DNA of 64,000 bases, taken from the NCBI RefSeq assembly GCF_900299525.1, contig NZ_OMKA01000029.1:670986-734985 (forward strand), in the 5' to 3' direction. The notes under the pieces are model-generated. The model saw nothing but the letters and a program-made list of their open reading frames with translations, was not told the DNA's origin and did not search any database. A program made the translations under genes and the position numbers. Of this stretch, positions 1-8,539 are shown one piece after another; positions within the stretch are counted from its first letter, which is position 1; every line of letters starts with the position of its first letter. The stretch is from Aquimarina sp. Aq78 (GTDB lineage Bacteria; Bacteroidota; Bacteroidia; Flavobacteriales; Flavobacteriaceae).

Positions 1-1
1 A

Positions 2-2815
2 TTATGGGAACGGGATATGCATACCTCTAGAGGTAATAAATGGCTAATCTTAATTTCTTTTATTGTAGGACTATCTTTCGGTGTTCATTTTATGGGATTA
101 CTCTCTATCCCAGCAATAGGATTATTATATTATTTCAAAAACTATAAAGAGATTACTATAAAAAATTTCATTATTGCCAATATCGTTGTTGTCGCAATAC
201 TATTGTTTATTTTTAAACTCTTATTACCTTCAACACTTAAATTCTTTGGTGCAGCTGAAGTATTTTTTGTTAATTCTATTGGCATGCCTTTTAATTCGGG
301 GACTATTATTGCTGGATTAATAATCGCTGCAGCTTTCTATTTTGGAATAAAATACACTCGTAAAAAAAATTATATACAATTAAACACATTATTATTATGT
401 GTTATGTTTATTCTATTAGGGTTTTCTAGCTGGGTTATGTTACCCATTAGAGCAAATGCCGGAACTGTAATCAATGAAAATAATCCTAATAACGCAAGAG
501 AACTTCTGGCGTATTACAACTTAGAACAATATCCAGAAACTCATCTTTTTTACGGACCCCAATTTACAGAAATCTATGCAGGCCTGGATGAGAACAGTCC
601 TTATGAAGATGGCAAACCTAAATATGAAAAAGATCTTAAAACCGGAAAATATATTATAGTTAACGATTGGAAAAATGCAAAACAGAATCTTGATGATGCC
701 CATAAAGCTATTTTACCAAGAATGTGGAGTACAGAACATATCGCTAACTATATGGAGTTTACCGGACCAATTAAATTTACAATTAAACCCGAATATCAAG
801 GTGAAGAAGAATTACTTAATGCCGTTACTCAATTTAGAAGGGAATATGCCACCGGAAAATTAGATAATGATGATTATAATAAATTTCTACAATCGTTTGG
901 CAACTATATCGACGTAGAGAAACCTTCTTTTTGGGATAATGTGGTATACTTATTTGATTATCAAATAGGATATATGTACTGGCGTTATTTTATGTGGAAT
1001 TTTGTTGGACGACAAGATGATAACCAAGGTAAACTTACAGATCTAGAAGGTAACTGGCTTAGCGGTATCCAATTTATCGATGAAGCTCGCTTAGGATCTC
1101 AAGACAACCTGCCTAGTGACGTTCTTAAAAATAAAGCTCGTAACACCTACTATTTCTTACCACTATTACTAGGGCTAATTGGGTTTGTATTTATGTTACA
1201 AAGAGATAAGAAAAAATTCTGGGCTTTGCTCATTTTTTTCTTGTTTACAGGTTTAGCACTAAAAATTTATCTTAACGAAAGACCTTTTGAACCAAGAGAG
1301 CGAGATTATGCACTGGTAGGGTCTTTTTATGTATTTGCCATTTGGATAGGATTTGGTGTATATGCTTTGTTTGATTTGCTTAAAAAATATCTACAACCCA
1401 AAATACTTGCTCCTATAGTTACCGTGGTTTGCTTATTAGCTGTACCTATACTATTAGCAGCACAAAACTGGGATGATCACGATCGTTCGAATCGATATAC
1501 TGCACAATCCATGGCAAAAATGTACTTACAATCTTGCCAGAAAGATGCTATATTATTTACGATAGGAGATAACGACACATTTGCACTATGGTATGCACAA
1601 GAAATTGAAGGCTACCGTACAGATGTTAGAACTGTAAACACAAGCCTTTTTGCAACAGATTGGTATATCGATCAAATGAAAAGGGCTGCATATGAAGGAA
1701 AACCTATTCCTTCTCAATTAACTCATGAATTCTATCGATTCGGAAATAATGATGCTATTTACCACAAACCCGTAACTTCTGATACCATGCTTATCAAAAA
1801 CTGGATGAGATGGATAGAAACAGATGACCCCAGAACCAAAGGAGATTTACAAAGTGGTAAAAAAGTAAATACATTTCCTACAAAACATATACGAATTCCT
1901 GTAGATAAAGAAGCTGTACTTAGAAATGGTATTGTAGCTCAAAAAGATGCAGATCTTATTGTACCTTATATTGATATTCATCTTAATGGAGATTTATTAT
2001 TTAAAAATCGTCTTTTAATGTTGGATATTATTGCCAATAATAACTGGGAAAGACCCATCTATTTTACTGGAGGAAGTTATGGCAATGATGATTTCTTATG
2101 GATGAAAGATTACCTTCAATTAGATGGAGTAACCTTCAAATTAGTTCCGATTCGTACTAAAGTAAACCCACGAAATCCTTTTGAAATGGGTAGAATAGAT
2201 ACAGATCTCATGTATAAAAATGTAACCAGCTGGGATTGGGGCAATAGCAATGATCCAAATATATATCATGATCCAGAAACCAGAAAAAATGCAATTACAT
2301 ATCGTAGTAATTTAGCAAGACTTGTAGAGGTTTTAATCCAGGAGGATAAAAAAGATAAAGCCAAAGAAATTCTAGATCTGGCAATGGACAAGATGCCGAT
2401 TGAATATTACGAATATTACACTCTGGTAGAACCATACATCTCTGGTTATTATGAAGTAGGAGAAAAGCAAAAAGCACGAGATCTTTGGACAAAACTTGCT
2501 AAAAAATACCAAGAGCAACTTACTTATTTTGGCAGCCTAGAGCTTAAAGATCAATACCGTCATGCAGAAGAGATTGTTACCAATGTAGAACGCTATCGTA
2601 GTGTAGTTGATCTATTGCTAATCAATCAGGATCGGGAAATGATAGAAGAAAAAGCAGATGAGTTTAACAGATACTTAAGATTGTTTACCAGACTCTACTC
2701 TGAAGATGAAGAATACAACGATGAAGAAGCCATACGAAAACAAGAAGAAGATCTAATTAAAGAGTTTCAAAATCAGGAAAAACCTTTAGATTCTTTAGAC
2801 AGCATACCAAACTAA
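2..2815 (+). CDS. DUF2723 family membrane protein, 5' truncated
   Basis: The frame is open from base 2, before the first visible ATG at 17, so the true start lies upstream of the window. The visible part begins inside a membrane domain: hydrophobic helices fall at about residues 10-65, 95-115 and 125-145 and again near 375-475. A large soluble C-terminal half follows. The sequence matches the DUF2723 (TMEM260/GT117-like) family common in Bacteroidota, whose proteins are predicted multi-pass membrane glycosyltransferase-like proteins; this is family knowledge and the substrate is unknown. The last ~150 residues are helical and charged, resembling TPR-like helices. A terminator follows the stop directly. 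Confidence 0.85.
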   Translation, partial: LWERDMHTSRGNKWLILISFIVGLSFGVHFMGLLSIPAIGLLYYFKNYKEITIKNFIIANIVVVAILLFIFKLLLPSTLKFFGAAEVFFVNSIGMPFNSGTIIAGLIIAAAFYFGIKYTRKKNYIQLNTLLLCVMFILLGFSSWVMLPIRANAGTVINENNPNNARELLAYYNLEQYPETHLFYGPQFTEIYAGLDENSPYEDGKPKYEKDLKTGKYIIVNDWKNAKQNLDDAHKAILPRMWSTEHIANYMEFTGPIKFTIKPEYQGEEELLNAVTQFRREYATGKLDNDDYNKFLQSFGNYIDVEKPSFWDNVVYLFDYQIGYMYWRYFMWNFVGRQDDNQGKLTDLEGNWLSGIQFIDEARLGSQDNLPSDVLKNKARNTYYFLPLLLGLIGFVFMLQRDKKKFWALLIFFLFTGLALKIYLNERPFEPRERDYALVGSFYVFAIWIGFGVYALFDLLKKYLQPKILAPIVTVVCLLAVPILLAAQNWDDHDRSNRYTAQSMAKMYLQSCQKDAILFTIGDNDTFALWYAQEIEGYRTDVRTVNTSLFATDWYIDQMKRAAYEGKPIPSQLTHEFYRFGNNDAIYHKPVTSDTMLIKNWMRWIETDDPRTKGDLQSGKKVNTFPTKHIRIPVDKEAVLRNGIVAQKDADLIVPYIDIHLNGDLLFKNRLLMLDIIANNNWERPIYFTGGSYGNDDFLWMKDYLQLDGVTFKLVPIRTKVNPRNPFEMGRIDTDLMYKNVTSWDWGNSNDPNIYHDPETRKNAITYRSNLARLVEVLIQEDKKDKAKEILDLAMDKMPIEYYEYYTLVEPYISGYYEVGEKQKARDLWTKLAKKYQEQLTYFGSLELKDQYRHAEEIVTNVERYRSVVDLLLINQDREMIEEKADEFNRYLRLFTRLYSEDEEYNDEEAIRKQEEDLIKEFQNQEKPLDSLDSIPN

Positions 2816-2820
2816 TTATT

Positions 2821-2851
2821 AAAAGTGAGTCTTTTTGAGGCTCACTTTTTT
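2821..2851 (+). terminator. Intrinsic terminator after the DUF2723 gene
   Basis: A 9-bp stem (AAAAGTGAG paired with CTCACTTTT) with an 11-base loop runs into a T tract. It overlaps a GTG at 2825 that is in frame with the next gene, which argues against using that GTG as a start. Confidence 0.75.
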
Positions 2852-2860
2852 AGTATACTC

Positions 2861-3514
2861 ATGGTGCAAATAATCCCAAATAAAACTCCTAAAGTTATCA
2901 AACAGCTTTTCTCAAATTACACTTGGGATTTTTATGCAAATAATGAAAAGAAGCTATATTTAACTTTTGATGATGGTCCTATACCAGGTGTTACAGAATT
3001 TGTTTTGACACAATTAAATCAATATAATGCCAAAGCAACTTTTTTTTGTATTGGTGATAACATTAGAAAACATCCCGAGGTTTTTCGACAGATTCTATCA
3101 GAAGGTCATACTATAGGTAACCACACTATGAATCACTTAAAAGCCTGGAAAACCAGCCTGGATATGTATATTAACAACACTATAGATTGCCAAAATCTAA
3201 TCCAGAAGTATTCCTCCAACAAAGACATACAACAGATATTTAGACCGCCATATGGGCAAATAAGCCATACTAAATTTAAAGCACTAGAAGAGTTAGGATA
3301 TAAAATTATACTTTGGGATGTATTATCGAAAGATTGGGAACAAACAATATCTCCAGAAGAATGTTTACAAAATGTGCTCCAAAATGCACAACAGGGAAGC
3401 ATTATTGTTTTTCATGACAGCATAAAAGCCTCAAAAAACCTTACTACCGCACTACCAGAAGTTTTAGACTATTTTACCAAGAGAGGATATGTTTTTGACA
3501 CCATTAGGTTTTAA
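2861..3514 (+). CDS. Polysaccharide deacetylase (NodB domain, CE4)
   Basis: Predicted 217-residue carbohydrate esterase family 4 enzyme that would remove N- or O-acetyl groups from a polysaccharide such as peptidoglycan or chitin oligomers. All five NodB motifs are visible: TFDDGP at 35-40, HTMNH at 88-92 (metal ligands), RPPYG at 128-132, W152-D153 and FHD at 184-186. The protein is little more than the catalytic domain and has no clear signal peptide, so its location is uncertain. I chose ATG 2861 because the in-frame GTG at 2825 lies inside the preceding terminator hairpin. The gene converges on the thioredoxin-like gene, overlapping its 3' end by 4 bases. Confidence 0.88.
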   Translation: MVQIIPNKTPKVIKQLFSNYTWDFYANNEKKLYLTFDDGPIPGVTEFVLTQLNQYNAKATFFCIGDNIRKHPEVFRQILSEGHTIGNHTMNHLKAWKTSLDMYINNTIDCQNLIQKYSSNKDIQQIFRPPYGQISHTKFKALEELGYKIILWDVLSKDWEQTISPEECLQNVLQNAQQGSIIVFHDSIKASKNLTTALPEVLDYFTKRGYVFDTIRF

Positions 3515-3807
3515 ACATACTCTTTCATGAGACCTATTAGTGTATTAGCATCTTGCTCACCACTTTGTCTCCAAACCATCTCACCTTCTTTATAAATCAT
3601 TAATGTAGGAAGCCCTTTAATACGTAAAGCTGTAGCCAACTCTTCATTCTTATCTACATCGATCTTTATAACTTTCCCTTTATCTCCAAGTGCTGCGGCT
3701 ACATCCTTCAACACAGGGTGCATTGCCAGAGAGGGCTCATTCCATTCGGTAAAGAAGTCTAATAAAACAGGAACTTCAATACCTATTATATCTCCAAACT
3801 TTGACAT
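3511..3807 (-). CDS. Thioredoxin-fold protein lacking the CXXC motif
   Basis: A 98-residue protein with the order and length of a thioredoxin: strand VPVLLDFF, then the active-site helix, the conserved IDVDKN strand region and a cis-proline loop GLPTLMIY. Where thioredoxins have WCGPC it reads WNEPS (residues 22-26), so both redox cysteines are missing and disulfide exchange is not expected. A non-redox role such as protein binding is inference. ATG 3807 gives the usual thioredoxin N terminus; an in-frame TTG lies two codons upstream. The metallophosphoesterase gene ends 73 bases upstream on the same strand, so the two may be co-transcribed. Confidence 0.85.
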   Translation of the reverse strand: MSKFGDIIGIEVPVLLDFFTEWNEPSLAMHPVLKDVAAALGDKGKVIKIDVDKNEELATALRIKGLPTLMIYKEGEMVWRQSGEQDANTLIGLMKEYV

Positions 3808-3880
3808 GTTCAAAAACTTTTATGTTTGGGCCTTTTATAATCGGCCATTAAACAGTTGTAAATATAACACTTTCTGCGAA

Positions 3881-5149
3881 TTAAGCATCTTTAGATCCTT
3901 TTCTCAGTTCAATAACTGTAATCTCAGGCCATATACCAACCCGTCCTGGGAAAGCATGAAACCCAAAACCTCGATTTACATTCAGATATCTTCCCATTTC
4001 GTCATACATACCTGCCCATTGCTTATATACATATTGCACTGGACTCCATCGTACAAATCCGGGAATTTCAATCCCAAATTGAAATCCGTGTGTATGCCCA
4101 CTTAGCGTAAGGTGGTAATGATCCGAATGTTTCTTTACTTCATACTCCCAATGTGAAGGGTCATGACTTAACAACACTTTAAAATCTTCTTTGGTCACCT
4201 TTTCAGACGCTTTTGTTAAATCACCAGCTTTCTTAAAATTATGCCCCCAATTCTCTACTCCTATTACAGCAATACGTTCACCATCTTTTTCTACAAAAGT
4301 GCTATCATTAAGTAACAGATTAAAATCGATTTTAGTATGAACTTCCTTTATTGCTTCAAAATTTGCATCTTTCTCCTCCTGACTGTCCCAAGTAACATAT
4401 TCTCCATAATCGTGATTTCCTAAAACAGAATATTTACCATACCTGGGCGTCTTAATACGCTTAAATGTATCTATCCAGTCATCCATTTCTTCTGCTACAG
4501 TATTCACAATATCCCCGGTAAATAACAATAAATCTGTTTCTTGTTCATTAATTAAATCCACAGCATATTCAATTTTAGCAACATCATCAAAACTTCCAGA
4601 ATGTATATCTGAAATTTGTGTAATCCGAAACCCATCAAATGCAGCAGGAAGGTCTTCAAAATGCAATACATGACGTATCACTTTAAAATTATATTTCCCT
4701 CTAAAAATACCATGTAACAATCCTCCAAGAGGTATTGCAGCAATACCCAGCGCTAATTGACTTATAAATTTTCTTCGGTCCGGAAAATATTGAGTGGCTG
4801 TACCTTCAAAAAAAGTGTTGGTAAGATAATTATATCCCGCCACACAAACTCTAATGATATCTTCTCCAAATAAAAACAACACCATAATTAATTTAGGCAC
4901 CAACGTGAGTAACAAAAGAGCACTAGCTCGTAATGTGTACTTAGTTGGACCAACACTACGGTCATAATTAGCAAAAACATAAATCACATAACTTAAAATA
5001 AGTAATGACAATGCCACATATCCTATTTGTACCCATTGATTTTTGGTGATAGTTCGAATGGCTTGATATGCATAAGTTTCAATAAGTATATATAGAATTA
5101 TAGGAATTAACCAACGCATAATTTGTTTTACAGTTTTATTATTGAACAA
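3881..5149 (-). CDS. Membrane-anchored metallophosphoesterase (YaeI-like)
   Basis: A 422-residue protein with three hydrophobic helices (about 14-30, 42-60 and 74-95), a fourth near 131-149, and a C-terminal calcineurin-like phosphoesterase domain. Dimetal-site motifs are complete: D181-x-H183, GD at 212-213, GNHD at 244-247, H329 and GHTH at 351-354. Members of this family cleave phosphoester bonds; the related YaeI/UDP-diacylglucosamine hydrolase group acts on lipids, but the substrate here is unknown. The start is TTG 5149: a perfect AGGAGG lies 7 bases upstream, which is striking in a phylum that rarely uses Shine-Dalgarno sites. ATG 5119 is the alternative. Confidence 0.85.
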   Translation of the reverse strand: MFNNKTVKQIMRWLIPIILYILIETYAYQAIRTITKNQWVQIGYVALSLLILSYVIYVFANYDRSVGPTKYTLRASALLLLTLVPKLIMVLFLFGEDIIRVCVAGYNYLTNTFFEGTATQYFPDRRKFISQLALGIAAIPLGGLLHGIFRGKYNFKVIRHVLHFEDLPAAFDGFRITQISDIHSGSFDDVAKIEYAVDLINEQETDLLLFTGDIVNTVAEEMDDWIDTFKRIKTPRYGKYSVLGNHDYGEYVTWDSQEEKDANFEAIKEVHTKIDFNLLLNDSTFVEKDGERIAVIGVENWGHNFKKAGDLTKASEKVTKEDFKVLLSHDPSHWEYEVKKHSDHYHLTLSGHTHGFQFGIEIPGFVRWSPVQYVYKQWAGMYDEMGRYLNVNRGFGFHAFPGRVGIWPEITVIELRKGSKDA

Positions 5150-5291
5150 AGCTATTCCTCCTTTTTAATTTGCAGCTATTTTTTAAGTAAAAATTAACGA
5201 TAAATAAATTTTGTGACCGAAAAGCGTTAAAATCATGTCTTTATCGGGCATAAATCTTAACAATTTCTTTTAGAACTAAGATTTTTATTTG

Positions 5292-5446
5292 TAACTTCGT
5301 TTCATATTCCTTTTTAGGGCTTAATTACAATTTAAAAAATCATATACTATATATAAAATTTACTATCGTATTTATAGCAGTTGATACATTGTTATCAATT
5401 TTATTTTGGGGCGAAATGCCGTCAGTTTTTGACGGCATTTCTTTTT
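5292..5446 (+). ncRNA. Candidate small RNA or short leader ending in an orphan terminator
   Basis: A strong terminator sits at 5413-5446 with no plus-strand gene before it; the genes to its left are on the minus strand. TAACTTCG at 5292-5299 resembles the Bacteroidota -10 box, giving a possible transcript of about 140 bases. No coding frame was recognised. The transcript is inference; the orphan terminator is seen. It might instead be a polA leader attenuator. Confidence 0.35.
5413..5446 (+). terminator. Strong intrinsic terminator upstream of polA
   Basis: GAAATGCCGTC pairs perfectly with GACGGCATTTC around a 7-base loop and is followed by TTTTT. The T tract is only on the plus strand, so it stops plus-strand transcripts. 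It lies 77 bases before polA. Confidence 0.8.
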
Positions 5447-5522
5447 ATATTTATTATAGTTTTTGACACTAATTTGATTAATCTTCTTTTTATATTGCAT
5501 TTCTAAAAATTTAACTTACATC

Positions 5523-8351
5523 ATGTCACAAAAACGTCTTTTTCTTCTGGATGCTTTCGCTCTTATTTTTCGAGGGTATTATGCACTTATTAAAAACCCG
5601 AGAATTAACTCAAAAGGGCAGGATACATCTGCAGTTTTAGGTTTTGTAAATTCTTTATTTGATGTTATAAAAAGAGAAAAACCTGATCATTTGGCTGTTG
5701 CATTTGACAAACAAGGGAGCAAAGATCGATTAGAAATTTTTCCTGAGTACAAAGCTAATCGTGATGAAACTCCTGAAGCCATTAAAATAGCTGTACCCAT
5801 AATTCAGGAAATATTAAAGGCTATGCACATTCCTATTATAGAAAGGGCTGGTGTCGAAGCAGATGATTTAATTGGTACCATCGCCAAACAAGCTGAAAAA
5901 GAAGGATATCAAACCTATATGGTTACTCCTGATAAGGATTATGCGCAATTAGTTTCTGAGAATATTTTTATGTACCGTCCTGCCAGAATGGGAAATGGAA
6001 TCGAAATCTGGGGAATCCCAGAGGTACAAAAAAGGTTTGAAGTAGAACGACCAGAGCAAGTTATTGATTACCTCGGTATGATGGGGGATGCTGTTGATAA
6101 TATCCCTGGACTACCAGGTGTTGGCGACAAGACTGCTAAAAAATTCCTGGCAGAATACGGCTCTATGGAAGGCTTATTAGCTAATACTGATAAGCTAAAA
6201 GGAAAAATGAAAGAAAAAGTAGAAGCAAATGCAGAATTAGGCCTTCTTTCTAAAAAACTTGCAACCATTATTTTAGATTGCGATGTAACCTTTAATGCCG
6301 ATGATTATGAACTCACAAAACCTGATGCACAAAAAGTACACACGATTTTTGAAGAGTTAGAGTTTAGAAGACTTGCAGATCAGTTTGTTAAGATTTTTTC
6401 GGGAGAAGCAACAACTACATCTGCCCAAGCTGCAAGCAGTTCTGCTACAAAAAAGAAAACAACACAAGCCGGAGCAGGTCAATTTTCATTATTTGGCGAA
6501 GCAGAGGAATCTGGTGAAGCCGTTTCTTTTTCCAGTAGAAAAACAATCACTAATACCGAGCATTTTTATCAAAGTATTGCCCCGGGAATGGCAATGAAGT
6601 TATTCCTTCAGAATTTATTAAAACAAGAGAATGTTTGTTTTGATACTGAAACCACAGGTCTTAACCCACTAACTGCAGAGCTGGTAGGGATTGCTTTTTC
6701 CTGGGAAGCAGGAAAAGGTTTTTATATTCCTTTTCCCGAAGATCGTAACGAGGCACAAGAGTTGATCGAACAACTACGACCTTTCGTTGAAGCCGAACAT
6801 ATTACAAAAATTGGTCAGAATCTAAAATATGATATCAAAGTTCTGGCAAAATATAATATCGAGGTCAAAGGAACGCTATTTGACACGATGTTAGCGCATT
6901 ATCTCATTAATCCGGATATGAGACACAACATGGATGTACTTGCCGAAACCTACCTCAATTACACCCCTGTTTCTATTACCGAATTGATTGGTAAAAAAGG
7001 TAAAAATCAGTTATCCTTCAGACAAGTACCAATTGACAAACAAACCGAATACGCTGTAGAAGATGCAGATATTACTTTTCAGCTAAAAGAACATTTTGCA
7101 CCAGAACTTACTGAAGCTAAAACGGTTTCTTTGTTTAAGGATATTGAAATTCCGTTACTAAGAGTTCTAGCAGATATGGAAGTCGAAGGGATTAATCTAG
7201 ATAAAGACTTTTTACAATCTCTTTCTGAAGAACTAGATAGCGATATTAAAACATTAGAGCAAAAGATCTATACAGCAGCTGGAGAAGAGTTTAATATTGC
7301 TTCACCAAAGCAATTGGGTGTTATATTATTTGAAAAAATGAAATTGGTAGATAAACCCAAAAAAACAAAGACAGGACAATATTCTACTGCAGAGGATGTA
7401 TTATCTTACTTAGCAAAGGACCATGAGATTATTCAAAATATATTAGATTTTCGTGGTTTATCTAAATTAAAAAGCACCTATGTTGATGCATTACCAGCAC
7501 AGGTTGATGAAAATACCGGGCGCGTTCATACAGATTATATGCAGACAGTGGCTGCTACCGGACGTCTAAGTTCTAATAATCCTAATTTACAGAATATCCC
7601 TATTCGTACAGAAAGAGGAAGACAAGTAAGAAAAGCATTTGTTCCCAGAAATGAAGAACACACACTACTAGCGGCAGATTATTCTCAGATAGAATTAAGG
7701 ATCATTGCTGCTTTAAGTAAAGAAGAGACCATGATCGAGGCTTTTAAAAATGGAGAAGATATCCACGCTTCGACAGCTGCAAAAGTGTTTAATGTTCCTA
7801 TAGAAGATGTTAGCAGAGAGCAGCGTGGTAATGCCAAAACAGTAAACTTTGGTATTATTTATGGTGTTTCGGCTTTTGGATTAAGTAATCAAACCAGTCT
7901 TTCGCGAAGTGAAGCCAAAGAATTAATCGATACGTATTACAAAACCTACCCAAAGCTACGTAACTATATGAGTGAGCAGGTAGATTTTGCAAGAGAAAAT
8001 GGCTATGTACAAACAGTTTTAGGAAGACGCCGATATCTAAAAGACATTAACTCTGCTAATGCAATTGTTCGTGGTGCAGCAGAACGAAATGCAGTAAATG
8101 CTCCTATTCAAGGAAGTGCAGCTGATATTATCAAGATCGCAATGATCAATATTCATAAAAAATTGAAAGAAGGAAACTACAAGACCAAAATGTTACTTCA
8201 GGTTCATGATGAATTGGTATTTGATGTTTTTAAACCTGAACTAGAAACTATAAAAACCTTAATCAAAACCGAAATGGAAAATGCTTATACTTTAGAGGTA
8301 CCATTAGATGTGGATCTTGGATTAGGTAACAACTGGCTAGAAGCTCATTAA
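5523..8351 (+). CDS. polA: DNA polymerase I
   Basis: A 942-residue, three-domain DNA polymerase I for Okazaki fragment processing and repair. Residues 1-290 form the 5'-3' flap nuclease, followed by a low-complexity Ser/Ala/Thr linker (about 295-320). The 3'-5' proofreading domain keeps its catalytic residues: DTETTG near 373, NLKYD near 433 and YAVEDAD near 510. The polymerase domain has motif A (AADYSQIELR, near 717), the O helix (NAKTVNFGIIYG, near 772) and motif C (QVHDE, near 893). All look active. ATG 5523 gives the usual N terminus. TATATTG at 5491-5497 may be the -10 box. A damaged second copy of its 3' end lies 3.5 kb downstream. Confidence 0.97.
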   Translation: MSQKRLFLLDAFALIFRGYYALIKNPRINSKGQDTSAVLGFVNSLFDVIKREKPDHLAVAFDKQGSKDRLEIFPEYKANRDETPEAIKIAVPIIQEILKAMHIPIIERAGVEADDLIGTIAKQAEKEGYQTYMVTPDKDYAQLVSENIFMYRPARMGNGIEIWGIPEVQKRFEVERPEQVIDYLGMMGDAVDNIPGLPGVGDKTAKKFLAEYGSMEGLLANTDKLKGKMKEKVEANAELGLLSKKLATIILDCDVTFNADDYELTKPDAQKVHTIFEELEFRRLADQFVKIFSGEATTTSAQAASSSATKKKTTQAGAGQFSLFGEAEESGEAVSFSSRKTITNTEHFYQSIAPGMAMKLFLQNLLKQENVCFDTETTGLNPLTAELVGIAFSWEAGKGFYIPFPEDRNEAQELIEQLRPFVEAEHITKIGQNLKYDIKVLAKYNIEVKGTLFDTMLAHYLINPDMRHNMDVLAETYLNYTPVSITELIGKKGKNQLSFRQVPIDKQTEYAVEDADITFQLKEHFAPELTEAKTVSLFKDIEIPLLRVLADMEVEGINLDKDFLQSLSEELDSDIKTLEQKIYTAAGEEFNIASPKQLGVILFEKMKLVDKPKKTKTGQYSTAEDVLSYLAKDHEIIQNILDFRGLSKLKSTYVDALPAQVDENTGRVHTDYMQTVAATGRLSSNNPNLQNIPIRTERGRQVRKAFVPRNEEHTLLAADYSQIELRIIAALSKEETMIEAFKNGEDIHASTAAKVFNVPIEDVSREQRGNAKTVNFGIIYGVSAFGLSNQTSLSRSEAKELIDTYYKTYPKLRNYMSEQVDFARENGYVQTVLGRRRYLKDINSANAIVRGAAERNAVNAPIQGSAADIIKIAMINIHKKLKEGNYKTKMLLQVHDELVFDVFKPELETIKTLIKTEMENAYTLEVPLDVDLGLGNNWLEAH

Positions 8352-8404
8352 TTTTCTTTGTTTTTTTACCAGAAACCATTTCAATAATAAAAAGCTAAAA
8401 AATC

Positions 8405-8447
8405 AAAGCCTGAAAAATTAGATTTAACAAATTTTTCAGGCTTCTTT
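8405..8447 (+). terminator. Intrinsic terminator of polA
   Basis: AAGCCTGAAAAATT pairs with AATTTTTCAGGCTT around a 10-base loop, followed by CTTTACTTTT. The flanks are also A-rich on the left, so weak use from the minus strand by the cellulase gene is possible. Confidence 0.75.
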
Positions 8448-8539
8448 ACTTTTCAAGAGTCATTTCTTTTTATTAATTTCAAAAAATCGAAACTCGATTA
8501 ATCTAAATTACAGCCATAATACAACTCTATTTATCTGAT

